Positions 35,030-44,058 of a DNA stretch of 64,000 nt are shown here, piece after piece. Below the pieces are notes generated by a model. It was not told where the DNA came from, did no database searches, and saw nothing but the letters and a program-made list of their open reading frames with translations. Both the position numbers and the translations under genes were made by a program. Numbering within the stretch: position 1 is the stretch's first letter; every line of letters starts with the position of its first letter. The DNA comes from Novosphingobium decolorationis (GTDB lineage: Bacteria; Pseudomonadota; Alphaproteobacteria; Sphingomonadales; Sphingomonadaceae): assembly GCF_018417475.1 (NCBI RefSeq), contig NZ_CP054856.1, positions 62,001 through 126,000 of the forward strand, given 5' to 3'.

Positions 35030-35270
35030 CAGTCCCTCTCTCGGTTGCGAGGATCGTCTCGGGAACGGGCACGTTGTCCGAGCGGTAGCGATCAAGCGTC
35101 TTCTGGAGAGCCGCTTTGAGCGGAGCGCCGACAGGGGCTTCAATCGCCATCTTGGTCATGTTTTGGCGTAGGCGAATCGTCTCGCCATTATAAGCTGACC
35201 AAGGGAGCTGAAGGATGTCGCCTTGGCGCTGTCCCGTCCAGAGGGCCAGAGTCAGGGCAAGAGAGAGAGA
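35030..35270 (-). pseudogene. Tyrosine recombinase (integrase) fragment
   Basis: Read on the minus strand it encodes LALTLALWTGQRQGDILQLP, WSAYNGETIRLRQNMTK and VGAPLKAALQKTLDRYRSDN. This is the start of the phage-integrase catalytic domain, with the first catalytic Arg in TGQRQGD. The distal part with the His-x-x-Arg and Tyr is cut off by IS21 copy 2, and the N-terminus is also missing. Confidence 0.75.
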
Positions 35271-35376
35271 TGGGGCGATGCTGCGGCGTGGAATGCAGCT
35301 TCGTCAGCCTTGCTCCAGATATTTTCGGTCCGAGAGGCCCGGTAAAGCCGACCTGGCCTTTCGCAGGGGTTGAGGG

Positions 35377-35692
35377 GGCTTTGTTGCGCAAATTTCGGAG
35401 GGATGCCGTTTGTGAATTCAGTCGGTTAATGGCTGGCGATGAGCAAACCGCCCCGCGCCCGCTACCCCACGACGAATTGGAAAGCCTACAACGTAGCCTT
35501 GGCACAGAGAGGGGCGCTTCAGATCTGGTTTGATTCCCGGGTGCAGTGGCTGTCCGCGCCAGCCGGTCTTTTCGGACGCCGCCATCCTCAATCTATGGGA
35601 TGCGCTCGGAAAGGCCCAAACTCAGCGTATCGCCTAACCGAATGCCTTCAAAAGCCGAATGCAGCCCTGCGACTGATTTGCGCAACAAAGCC
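35377..35692 (+). mobile_element. Internally deleted IS5-type element (316 bp, MITE-like)
   Basis: Both ends carry GGCTTTGTTGCGCAAAT as an inverted repeat. Between them lies the transposase start (ATG 35439: MSKPPRARYPTTNWKAYNVA, LAQRGALQIWF) joined to a short piece that reads VFSDAAI then a C-terminal-like tail. The catalytic core is gone. It could only be moved in trans. No clear target duplication. Confidence 0.75.
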
Positions 35693-35778
35693 TCCGAAGG
35701 CAGCCAGATGGGCTGCGGAACAGGAGCAGAGAATGCGCAGATGCCCCCGGGCCACGGCTCGGGATCAGCTGCGTTGGC

Positions 35779-36297
35779 TTGCGGCTCAAGGCGAAGGTGG
35801 TGCTTGCCGGAATCAAGGGCGAGAAGACGCTGGCGGAGCTGGCGCACGATCATGACCTGCATCCCAATCAGATCACGACGTCGCGCACGCTGTATTTGAA
35901 GGGGCGACAGGCGTGTTCGGTGCGGCGAAGTCCTCGGACGAACCGACCGTCGACGAAAGAACGCTGCATGCCAAGATCGGTGGGCTGACGTTGGCCAATG
36001 ATCTTCTTGGGAAGGTGCGCCCAGAGGGTAATTGGCGGCAAGGCAGGTCTGTTGCCGAGCGCAAGGCGATGATCGACCGCTTGCACACCTTGCCCGTGAA
36101 GCGGCAGGCGAAGGAAATGGGGATCAGCCGGGGCAGTGCCTACTGTCTGCCCCGGCTGGTTTCGCCTGAAGATCTCGCATTCATGCGACACATGGACGTG
36201 TCGCACCGGGTGCTCCCGTTCGCGGGAAGCCGGATGCTACGTGATCTCCAGCGCCAAGAGGGCATCAAGATGGGCCGCTGGCATGTTGCCATCAAGC
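35779..36297 (+). pseudogene. IS3-family transposase remnant (orfA/orfB junction)
   Basis: Encodes orfA-like KAKVVLAGIKGEKTLAELAH and HDLHPNQIT. After frame changes it gives DERTLHAKIGGLTLANDLLG and orfB start MIDRLHTLPVKRQAKEMGIS, PRLVSPEDLAFMRH and FAGSRMLRDLQRQEG. The integrase core of orfB is absent. Several substitutions replace conserved residues, so this is an old relic. Confidence 0.8.
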
Positions 36298-36450
36298 AGA
36301 AAAATCCAACTTTTTCACCGTGCAGATCCTCCAGGCCACCTCTCGATGGACGGGGCTCGCTTGAATGGCGCCTTGCAGCTCTCCTGCTCTAGATGTCCCG
36401 AAGCTGTCAAAAAGAACACCTAAGCGCCGCCCGGCAAACAGGAGTGCGCC
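36298..36450. other. Junction between relic DNA and the FecI-type operon
   Basis: Contains the AGGAG of the sigma gene and probably its promoter. Coding style changes here: to the left are relics and mobile genes, to the right intact very GC-rich genes. Confidence 0.4.
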
Positions 36451-37023
36451 TTGGGCTGGCTACGCGACATCGACCGATGGTTTCTATCCGAAGTGCTGCC
36501 CCATGCTGCGGCGTACAGGGCGCGCGCCGCGCATTTTTGCGGCCGGGACGAAGCCGACGACCTCGTCCAGGAGGCCTATGCGCGGGTCCTGGATACGCAG
36601 GATTTTCGCGCGATCCAGTCCCCGCGCGGCTTCGTGCTCACGATCGTGCGCAACCTTGCCCTGGAGCGGCTGCGCCGGGCGAACGTCGTGCGCATCGATT
36701 ATCTGGCCTCGCTCGAAGCGCTCGACGTGGCGGACCCGGCGCCCGATGCCTTCATGGTCTCGTCCGGCCGCTCGGAACTGCGCCAGCTCGCCCGCATCAT
36801 GGAGAGCCTGCCCCCCCAGTGTGGGCGGGTCCTGCACATGCGCAAGATCCAGGGCATGGCACCTGGACAGATTGCCGAGGTGCTCTCCATCTCGCTTTCC
36901 ACCGTCGAAAAGCATCTTGCCAAGGGTCTTGCCCTTGTAACCCGGGCACGGCGTGACGATAATGCACGGCCGGAGGTAGAGTGCCCGAGAATTCCAGCCC
37001 CGACACGACGCGTATCGACTTGA
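36451..37023 (+). CDS. ECF sigma factor, FecI-like
   Basis: A 190-residue sigma-70 family protein. Region 2 holds DEADDLVQEAYARVLDTQDF (~32-51) and SPRGFVLTIVRNLALERLRR (~57-76). Region 4 holds LPPQCGRVLHMRKIQGMAPG and IAEVLSISLSTVEKHLAKGL (~115-155). The start is TTG 36451, six bases after AGGAG; an ATG only occurs much later. It overlaps the FecR start by 43 bases. With FecR and the STN-bearing receptor it forms a cell-surface signalling system: substrate binding outside releases the sigma factor to switch on the receptor gene. Confidence 0.93.
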   Translation: MGWLRDIDRWFLSEVLPHAAAYRARAAHFCGRDEADDLVQEAYARVLDTQDFRAIQSPRGFVLTIVRNLALERLRRANVVRIDYLASLEALDVADPAPDAFMVSSGRSELRQLARIMESLPPQCGRVLHMRKIQGMAPGQIAEVLSISLSTVEKHLAKGLALVTRARRDDNARPEVECPRIPAPTRRVST

Positions 37024-37964
37024 TCGAAATCGCGTCAGGATGGCTTGTCGGCCTCGATGCCGGCACCGCGGACGTGCGTGCCTTCGAAGCCTGGCGCGAT
37101 GCCGACCCACGTCATGCAGCCGCGTTTGCCGAGGTCGCGGGCGCGTGGAGCGACATGGGTGACCTGCGCCTTCTGGACGAGGTGCCATCCCCGCCGCCGC
37201 TCGATGCTGGCGCCAGGCAGGACAGCGCGGGCGATGCCGCAGACCTTGCGCCCGCGCCCTTCGGCAACCGCCGCAAGGTGCTGCGCGCAGGCATCGCTGT
37301 CGGTACGCTTGCGCTCGGCGCTGCAGGACTGACCTACCGCGCGGCCGCCCGTGAGAGCGCAAGTACGGGCATCGGGGAAAGCGCCAGGGTGACGAGCGGT
37401 TCGGCGATGACCGTCGATCTCAACACCGACAGCCGCATTTTCTGGAAGGACGGAGATCCGCTCAAGCTCTGGCTGGATCGCGGCGAGATCGCCATACGTC
37501 TCACCGCTGCGCACAGGCTTGCACTTCTTACCCAGGGCGGAACCTTCCACCTGGTGCCCGGCGTCTACAACGCCCGCATCCGGGACGCGAGCTGCGAGCT
37601 CACGGTCCTGGAAGGGGGCGGGACATTCGGGGCGGACGGACATGGCCTGCGCACGGGTGAGACCGCGCTTGCCACCGCAGGTAAGGCCAGTGTTCGCGAC
37701 GATGGAGAGGATCTTGCCCGCGTTACTGCGTGGCGCAGCGGCACGCTGGTCCTGAATGGCGAGAGCCTGGACTATGCCCTCTCGGAGATGAACCGTTACC
37801 TTGAGGACAAGATCGTGATTGGCGATCCCGGCCTCTCCCGCCTGCGCGTAGGCGGTACCTTCGCGACCTCGAACCCGGCCGAATTCCTTCAGGCGCTGCG
37901 GACCTCCTTTGCCATCCGCACCCGCCGTGACGGCACCGGCAGCATCGTCCTCACGCGCAGCTGA
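36981..37964 (+). CDS. FecR-type anti-sigma/transducer
   Basis: A 327-residue inner-membrane protein. The N-terminal DUF4880 region (IASGWLVGLDAGTADVRAFE, DPRHAAAFAEVAGAW) binds the sigma factor. One membrane helix lies at ~100-117 (VLRAGIAVGTLALGAAGLTY). The periplasmic FecR domain has SARVTSGSAMTVDLNTDSRI and LDRGEIAIRL, and the end carries an STN-like LNGESLDYALSEMNRYLEDK. The start is GTG 36981 behind CGGAGGT. It passes the receptor signal to the sigma factor. Confidence 0.92.
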   Translation: MPENSSPDTTRIDLIEIASGWLVGLDAGTADVRAFEAWRDADPRHAAAFAEVAGAWSDMGDLRLLDEVPSPPPLDAGARQDSAGDAADLAPAPFGNRRKVLRAGIAVGTLALGAAGLTYRAAARESASTGIGESARVTSGSAMTVDLNTDSRIFWKDGDPLKLWLDRGEIAIRLTAAHRLALLTQGGTFHLVPGVYNARIRDASCELTVLEGGGTFGADGHGLRTGETALATAGKASVRDDGEDLARVTAWRSGTLVLNGESLDYALSEMNRYLEDKIVIGDPGLSRLRVGGTFATSNPAEFLQALRTSFAIRTRRDGTGSIVLTRS

Positions 37965-38045
37965 ACTTTTTTCGAGCGCAAGTGGCGGTTTCCTCCGCGC
38001 CATTCATCCCTGCCCCGACAATAGCACTTTGTGGGGTCCAATTTC

Positions 38046-40538
38046 ATGTTCAAGTACCTGACGACGACTGCCATGCTGGCAGCCGTGCTGCCCGCGGCTG
38101 CCCATGCCCAGGACACAGCGCGCGCGTTCTCCTTCGACATTGCCGCCTCGGATACGGCCAGCGCGCTGAACACGTTTGCACGGCAGGCCGGGGGGCATCT
38201 CTCGTTTCCGTACGACGCAGTGCAGGGGCGCCGCGTTGCGGCTCTGCGCGGTCGTTACACCCGTGACGAGGCGCTCGGCCGCCTGATCGCGGACCAGGGC
38301 CTTGTCGTGGCCAGCCAGAGCGCCACGCTGTTCGCGCTCAAGGCCGCCTCGACGGCTTCCTCGGCTCCGGAAAGGCCCCTTGCGGCCACGTCGCAGGAGG
38401 AGGAAATCGTCGTTCTGGGCTATGGCCAGTCGCGCCAGGTGCAGACCGTCACCCCCAAGGCCATGAGCAAGAGCACGGCCGGTGCCTCGCCGCTGCGTTC
38501 GCTCAATCGCCTGCCCGGCGTGAACTTCGATTCCTCGGATGCCAACGGCACCTATGAGGCCGCCACGCAGATCTCGATCCGCGGCTTCATCACCGACCAG
38601 ATGGGCTACACGCTCGACGGTGTGCCGTTGGGCAACATGCAGTACCGCAACAACAACGGCCTCTCGATCAACCGCGCCCTTCTCAGCGAGAACAATGGCG
38701 GCGCAACGCTTTCGCAGGGCAGCGGTGCGCTGGGTACGGCCTCCACCAGCAACATCGGCGGCACTATCGACTTCACCTCGATCGAGCCGACCTCGGACTT
38801 GGGCATCGATCTTGCGCAGAGCTACGGGAGCGAGAATTCCTGGCACAGCTTTGCACGGGTGAACTCGGGCGAACTGCCCTGGGGCGGCCGCCTGATGGTG
38901 GCCTACGCGCACGACAAGCAGGGCAAGTGGCGCGGCTGGGGCAAGCAGGAGCAGGACCAGCTTAACGCCAAGTATGTCCAGCCGCTGGGCGACAATGTGA
39001 CCTCGACCACCTTTCTCAACCTGATCGACCGCCGCGAGGACGACTACAACGACCTCTCGCTCGCCAAGATCGACCAGTACGGCTGGCATTTCGACAACGT
39101 GCCGACCTTCGCACTGGCCGAGGACCTCGCCCGCGTGGTCCAGAACGGCGGCGCGGTGCCTGCCCCCTACGTCAACGCCGACGATGCCGTCTACAATGGC
39201 GGCGGCGTGCGACGTGACCTGCTGGTCTACGAGCGCCTTGATTACGACATCGGCTCGCGCCTGTCGGGCTCGACCACCGGCTACATCCATCTCGACCACG
39301 GTATCGGCACCTGGGCCGACCCCTACGATCCCACGCCCGAAGCCTATGGCGGCTCGCCGGTCTCGGTCTCGGCGCTGCGGTATGACGTGAACCGCAAGGG
39401 TGTGATCTCGCGCCTTTCGTTCGAGGCGGGCAATCACACCATCGAAGGGGGCGTGTGGTACGAACACAACCGCTTCGAGCAGGCTTCGCACCTCTACGGT
39501 CTGGAAGAGGGCGTCACCCCGCCCAATTTCCAGCAGTTCTACTCCGATCCGTTCGTCACCAACTGGCACTACGTGTTCGACACCGACACGGTTCAGCTCG
39601 ACATCGGCGACACTTGGCAGGCCACCGACAGCCTGCGCCTCAACGCCGGGGTCAAGGGTGTCGTCTCGACGAGCAGCGCGCGCACGATTACCGCCAACAA
39701 GCCGATGGACGGCTCGATCAAGTCGCAGAACTGGTTCCTGCCCACGGTTGGTGTGCTTTACGATCTCGATGGTCAGCACGAGCTCTTCGCCGACTACACC
39801 CGCAACATGGCGGCCTTCGTCGCCTCGGCCTCGAGCGGTCCCTTCTCGAGCAGCTCGCAGGCCGGGTTCGACTACATCCGCGACGACCTGAAGCCGGAAA
39901 TGACCAACACCTTCGAGGGCGGCTATCGCTTCCACGGGCGCGACGTCCAGTTCTCGCTCACCGGCTATTACGTCAAATTCACCAATCGCCTGCTGGCTTC
40001 CTCGATCAGCGCCACGATCGTGGGGAACCAGAACGTGCTCCAGAACGTGGGCAGCGTGACGTCGCGCGGTGTCGAGGCGGCGGCGAACTGGAAGTTCGCT
40101 CCCAACTGGTCGGTCTATGGAAGTTGGGCCTACAACGATGCCAGCTACGACGATGACGTGCAGCCGCTGGGCGGCGCCATCATGCCGACCAAGGGCAAGC
40201 AGGTCGTCGCCTCGCCTAAGAATGTCGGCAACGTTGACCTGGACTACGACGATGGTCACCTCTGGGGCCAGGTGTCCGCGCACTACCGCAGCGCGCGCTA
40301 CTACAGCTACCTCAACGATGCGAAGCTGCCCGGCGCGATCAACGTCAACGCCTCGGCGGGCTATCGCTTTGCTGGCGGCATCGAAGTGCAGGTCAACGTG
40401 AACAACCTCTTCGACAAGCGCTATATCGCCTCGACCGGCACCGCGGGCTTCGTCACCTCCGACCCGGGCGGGACCTACACGACGCTGCAGCCCGCCGCGC
40501 CGCGCCAGGTCTTCGGCACCGTGCGCCTCCACTTCTGA
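38046..40538 (+). CDS. TonB-dependent receptor with STN signalling domain (FecA-type)
   Basis: An 830-residue outer-membrane receptor. Signal peptide MFKYLTTTAMLAAVLPAAAH (cut near AHAQ). The STN domain is ~28-105 (FSFDIAASDTASALNTFARQ, then GRYTRDEALGRLIADQGLVV). The TonB box/plug starts at ~125 (EEEIVVLGYGQSRQVQTVTP) with GASPLRSLNRLPGVNFDSSD. A 22-strand barrel follows, ending PRQVFGTVRLHF with the terminal Phe. The STN domain contacts FecR, so this receptor senses and imports its ligand, which is unknown. An exported phosphoesterase follows on the same strand. Confidence 0.95.
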   Translation: MFKYLTTTAMLAAVLPAAAHAQDTARAFSFDIAASDTASALNTFARQAGGHLSFPYDAVQGRRVAALRGRYTRDEALGRLIADQGLVVASQSATLFALKAASTASSAPERPLAATSQEEEIVVLGYGQSRQVQTVTPKAMSKSTAGASPLRSLNRLPGVNFDSSDANGTYEAATQISIRGFITDQMGYTLDGVPLGNMQYRNNNGLSINRALLSENNGGATLSQGSGALGTASTSNIGGTIDFTSIEPTSDLGIDLAQSYGSENSWHSFARVNSGELPWGGRLMVAYAHDKQGKWRGWGKQEQDQLNAKYVQPLGDNVTSTTFLNLIDRREDDYNDLSLAKIDQYGWHFDNVPTFALAEDLARVVQNGGAVPAPYVNADDAVYNGGGVRRDLLVYERLDYDIGSRLSGSTTGYIHLDHGIGTWADPYDPTPEAYGGSPVSVSALRYDVNRKGVISRLSFEAGNHTIEGGVWYEHNRFEQASHLYGLEEGVTPPNFQQFYSDPFVTNWHYVFDTDTVQLDIGDTWQATDSLRLNAGVKGVVSTSSARTITANKPMDGSIKSQNWFLPTVGVLYDLDGQHELFADYTRNMAAFVASASSGPFSSSSQAGFDYIRDDLKPEMTNTFEGGYRFHGRDVQFSLTGYYVKFTNRLLASSISATIVGNQNVLQNVGSVTSRGVEAAANWKFAPNWSVYGSWAYNDASYDDDVQPLGGAIMPTKGKQVVASPKNVGNVDLDYDDGHLWGQVSAHYRSARYYSYLNDAKLPGAINVNASAGYRFAGGIEVQVNVNNLFDKRYIASTGTAGFVTSDPGGTYTTLQPAAPRQVFGTVRLHF

Positions 40539-40623
40539 TCTCCCCCCTCAGGAGCTTCGGGGCCGACGTGTGCACACCGCCGCGTCGGCCTCGTCGTTTT
40601 CGTTCCAGCCAGGAGCCCCCCTC

Positions 40624-41562
40624 ATGAACCGCCGCAACCTCTTGCACGCCGCCTTGGGCGCGCCCGCTCTGTCGCTTGCCGGAGCCCTCACGCCTGCACT
40701 TGGTCAATCGCAGGGGCGCGAGGATGCCTTTCGTTTCGCCTTCCTCAGTGACACGCATATCCGGCCCGAAGGAGGCGCGGACCGGGCCTGCGCGATGTGC
40801 TTCGAACAGATCTCGGCCAGCGACTGCGACTTTGCGATCCACGGCGGCGATCATATCGAGGACGCGCTTGGCGTGGACCGCGAACGCGCCACCCTGCTGA
40901 TGGACCTCTACCAGCGGACCGAACGCAAGCACCTGCGCAAGAGGGTCCATCACGCCATCGGCAACCACGATTGCCTCGGGGTCTTTGCCGAGAGCGGGAT
41001 TGCGCCTGACGCGCCGGACTACGGCAAAGCCTTCTACACCGCGCACTTTGGCCCGAGATACTATGCCTTCGACCACAAGGGCGTCCATTTCGTGGTGCTC
41101 GATTCGATCGGCCTGACCGACGACCGCAACTACGAAGGTCGTGTCGATGAGGACCAGCTCGCCTGGTTGCAGGCGGACTTGGCGCGGCAGCCCCGGGGCC
41201 AGCGCGTCATCGTGGTCACGCATATTCCGCTGGTGACGGCGCTGGGGTGCTACGAGCCGGTCTCGTGGCTGAACACCCCGCACAACTGGACCTTCGTCGT
41301 CAACACTCGCGAGGTCCTGCGCGTCCTGCAGGACTACAACGTCATTGCCGTTCTGCAGGGCCATAGCCATGTTTTCGAGCAGATCACGCTGAATGGCCTG
41401 CACTTCATTTCGCCGGGCGCCGTTGCGGGCGCGGACTGGCGAGGCTCGTTCCTCGGCACGCCCGAGGGATACTGCGAAATTACAGTTACCGGAGAGGACG
41501 TGCAGGCCTCTTTCCGCACCTATGGCTTCGATGTCCCTGACCGGGAGGATGTGCCCATCTGA
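40624..41562 (+). CDS. Tat-exported metallophosphoesterase
   Basis: A 312-residue calcineurin-like phosphoesterase. It starts MNRRNLLHAALGAPALSLAG, a twin-arginine-type signal, with cleavage likely after ALGQ. The metal motifs are SDTH (42-45), GGDH (73-76), GNHD (112-115), VVTHIPL (~200) and GHSH (~258). It probably removes a phosphate from a sugar, nucleotide or phospholipid head group in the periplasm. Only 85 bases follow the signalling receptor, so the two are likely co-regulated: one imports, the other processes the ligand. Confidence 0.92.
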   Translation: MNRRNLLHAALGAPALSLAGALTPALGQSQGREDAFRFAFLSDTHIRPEGGADRACAMCFEQISASDCDFAIHGGDHIEDALGVDRERATLLMDLYQRTERKHLRKRVHHAIGNHDCLGVFAESGIAPDAPDYGKAFYTAHFGPRYYAFDHKGVHFVVLDSIGLTDDRNYEGRVDEDQLAWLQADLARQPRGQRVIVVTHIPLVTALGCYEPVSWLNTPHNWTFVVNTREVLRVLQDYNVIAVLQGHSHVFEQITLNGLHFISPGAVAGADWRGSFLGTPEGYCEITVTGEDVQASFRTYGFDVPDREDVPI

Positions 41563-41649
41563 TCGTACAGGCGACCTGGCCGATGGGCCGTATGGGGAGG
41601 AGAGGGCAGGGCCGGAAGTGACCTTCCGCCTTCCCCTCCCGAGGCATTG

Positions 41650-43767
41650 TCAGAAGTGGTAACCCACCGTTGCCATGACGTTGCGCGGTGCGCCCACGAA
41701 GCAGTCGCCGCGTGCCAGGCAGGAGGCGTAGAACGTCTTGTTGAGCAGGTTCGTCGCATTGAGGGCGAAGCGCCAGTTGCGCCAGTCGATCTCGGCCATG
41801 GCGTCGACCGTCGTGCGCGAGGGCGTCACCACGGTGTAGAGCGTCCCGGCCGGAATTTCCGGGTCGAGGCCGTAGGGATCGAGGGGGCCGGTCGAGCGGC
41901 TCTTGCCGGTATAGACGACGCCGGCGCCCAGCTTCAGAGCGGCTTCGTCATCGACCTTGAACGTCTTGGTCGACCAGGCCGACGCGGTATGGCGCGGCAT
42001 GTAGTTGAGACTGCTGTTTGTTTCGGATTCCAGCTCATTATAGCCGTAATTTACGAGCAGTTCGAAGTTGCCGGGCAGGGTGTGGCTGGCCTCGAACTCG
42101 ACGCCCTTGGTGGTCAGTTCGCCCGACTGGCTGGTCGCGCCGTTGGCGAGGTAGAGGACACGGTTGCGTTCCTTGATATGGAAGGCGGTGACGGTGACGA
42201 GAGTGCCGGGTTCGGGCTGCCACTTGAGGCCGGCCTCGAACTGGCGGCCGGTCTGCGGCGCGTAGGGATCGCCGTAGGTCCCGTCGGCGTTGTTGATGCG
42301 GCCTGCGACCGGCAGGAAGCTCTCGGTGTAGCTGAAGAAGGGCGAGATCCCGGCCACGAGTTCGCCGATGAGGCCAGCACGGAAGGTCGTCGCGTGGTCG
42401 GTATTGCCGTTCGAGGAGGTCACCCGGTCCCGGCGTGCGCCGATGACGGCCGAGACGCGGTCGAAGAAGCGGATCTGGTCCTGGACGTAGACCCCCAGCT
42501 GCTTCTGGCTGGTGTCGGAAAACGCGCCGGTTGCCTCGACCTCGCGCATGGCCTCATAGTCGATGTCGTAAAGGTCGATCAGCTCGCTTTCATAGACATC
42601 GATGCGGCCCACCTTGTTCCAGCTGTAGTCGACCCCGACGAGGAGCTGGTGCTCGATATTGGCGCCCGTGTTGAAATCGAAGCGCAGGTTGTTGTCGGTC
42701 GAGAAGACGTTCATGCGCGCCTTGCTGGCACCGATCGAAACCCCGATCGTGCGCCCATCGTCGCCATAGGGCAGGAACGGGTTGGTGGGGTTGGTGTAGC
42801 TGTCGGCGTAGCGCGAGTAGTAGGTGAGGTCGCTGTCGATGTAGCGCGCCTTCATGCTCAGCTGCACGGCGTCCGAGAAGCGGTGCGTGAGCGCGCCGCC
42901 GCCCTGGAGCGAGCGGCCGTCGTAGCGGTCCCAACCTGGCTTGCCGATGAAGGTGAAGGGATCGAGACGGTTGGCGGTGCTGTCCTGATCCGCGCCCATG
43001 GTGACCGCGATCGGCAGGAACTGCGAGGTCGAGCCGGTGTCGTCCTCCTGGTAGAGGCCGTTGAGCACGATGTCGGTGTCGGGCGTCGGCTGCCAGCGGA
43101 TCGAAGGCGCGAACATGACGCGGTCGTCGGGCACGTGATCGACATAAGTGTCGGCGTCGCGCACGCGGCCCACGCCGCGGATGGCGAGGTTGTCGGCCAG
43201 CTGCAGGTTGAGGTCGGCCATGGCCTCCTTGCGGTCGTAGCTGCCGTAGACGAGGCTGACTTCACCCTCCGTGCGGAATTCCGGCGTCTTGGAAACGAGG
43301 TTTACAAGGCCACCGATCGAGCCCTGCCCGAACAGCACCGAGGCGGGCCCGCGCACGATTTCCACGCGCGAGAAGTTGTACGGGTCCGAGGTGATGCTCG
43401 CGTAGTAGCTGAAGATATCGCGCATGCCGTCGCGGAACTGGAGGGCGTCGAGGCCGCGGATGGTGAAGCCGTCGACGCGGGTGTCGCGGCCGTAGGGATT
43501 GGCAAGGACGCCAGCTGCGTACTTCACCGTGTCGCTGATGTTGATCGCGCCCTGTTCGACGTAGCGCTCCGAAGGAATGACCGTCAGCGGCTGGGGAACC
43601 TCGACCAGCGGGGTCTCGGTCTTCGTGCCTGCGACGCCCGCGGTAACGATGATGCTGTCCTCACTCGCGGGGGTGTCCGGGGCGGCGTCCTCGGCCATGG
43701 CAAGCGACGGCTGGAGAATGGCGAAATGCGCAGCGCCGCACATGGCGAGCGACCGGACGAGTTTCAT
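41650..43767 (-). CDS. TonB-dependent siderophore-type receptor
   Basis: A 705-residue outer-membrane receptor. The start at 43767 (MKLVRSLAMCGAAHFAILQP) follows AAAGGG; the signal peptide ends near AMAE. The plug has VPQPLTVIPSERYVEQGAIN, DTRVDGFTIRGLDALQFRDG and VEIVRGPASVLFGQGSIGGL: the layout of the ferrichrome/FhuA-type siderophore receptor family. The barrel ends NVMATVGYHF. There is no STN domain. A Fur-like box lies upstream, so it is probably iron-regulated. It is convergent with the phosphoesterase gene. Confidence 0.94.
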   Translation of the reverse strand: MKLVRSLAMCGAAHFAILQPSLAMAEDAAPDTPASEDSIIVTAGVAGTKTETPLVEVPQPLTVIPSERYVEQGAINISDTVKYAAGVLANPYGRDTRVDGFTIRGLDALQFRDGMRDIFSYYASITSDPYNFSRVEIVRGPASVLFGQGSIGGLVNLVSKTPEFRTEGEVSLVYGSYDRKEAMADLNLQLADNLAIRGVGRVRDADTYVDHVPDDRVMFAPSIRWQPTPDTDIVLNGLYQEDDTGSTSQFLPIAVTMGADQDSTANRLDPFTFIGKPGWDRYDGRSLQGGGALTHRFSDAVQLSMKARYIDSDLTYYSRYADSYTNPTNPFLPYGDDGRTIGVSIGASKARMNVFSTDNNLRFDFNTGANIEHQLLVGVDYSWNKVGRIDVYESELIDLYDIDYEAMREVEATGAFSDTSQKQLGVYVQDQIRFFDRVSAVIGARRDRVTSSNGNTDHATTFRAGLIGELVAGISPFFSYTESFLPVAGRINNADGTYGDPYAPQTGRQFEAGLKWQPEPGTLVTVTAFHIKERNRVLYLANGATSQSGELTTKGVEFEASHTLPGNFELLVNYGYNELESETNSSLNYMPRHTASAWSTKTFKVDDEAALKLGAGVVYTGKSRSTGPLDPYGLDPEIPAGTLYTVVTPSRTTVDAMAEIDWRNWRFALNATNLLNKTFYASCLARGDCFVGAPRNVMATVGYHF

Positions 43768-43813
43768 GTTGGGGCCCTTTTGCAAATTGATCTCAATAAG
43801 CGGGCGCACTAAC

Positions 43814-43834
43814 GTGATTGATAATCAGTTGCAA
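43814..43834 (-). promoter_or_regulatory. Fur-like operator of the siderophore receptor gene
   Basis: Minus-strand TTGCAACTGATTATCAATCA lies 47-67 bases upstream of the ATG. The TGATTATCA core matches the inverted half-sites of a Fur box (GATAATGATAATC type). AT-rich in a very GC-rich setting. Confidence 0.55.
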
Positions 43835-44026
43835 TAATAAAGAAGTTTGGCGCGTGCTCTGCATGCGGATGGAGCCGGGACGGGCGCGCAGGTCTGTGCC
43901 CGCGTACGCGCCATGGCGCGCGCCGCGTGTGAAAATCCTGCGTTTCAAGACTGTCCCGAAGTGTTCGGGCGGTGCGGCGGCCTAGGGGCCGGGGAGGTCA
44001 CTCGCGCGGAGAGCACCGGGGCGGCA

Positions 44027-44045
44027 CCGGGCGCAAATCGCCCGG
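44027..44045 (-). terminator. GC hairpin after jetC
   Basis: CCGGGCG-5 nt-CGCCCGG, 14 bases after the jetC stop, without a T tract. It may end the jetABC transcript. Confidence 0.4.
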
Positions 44046-44058
44046 CGGCCCCTGGCGG

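Noticed and set aside
38004..40532. An 842-residue frame antisense to the signalling TonB receptor
   Set aside because: Shadow of the receptor gene; repetitive Val/Gly/Arg composition, no domain, and the sense strand has signal peptide, STN and barrel.
41647..43812. A 721-residue frame antisense to the second TonB receptor
   Set aside because: Same mirror effect of biased codon use; no ribosome-binding site or domain.
43768..44058. Remnant of jetD between jetC and the receptor gene
   Set aside because: Neither strand shows an open frame or motif resembling JetD in these 290 bases.
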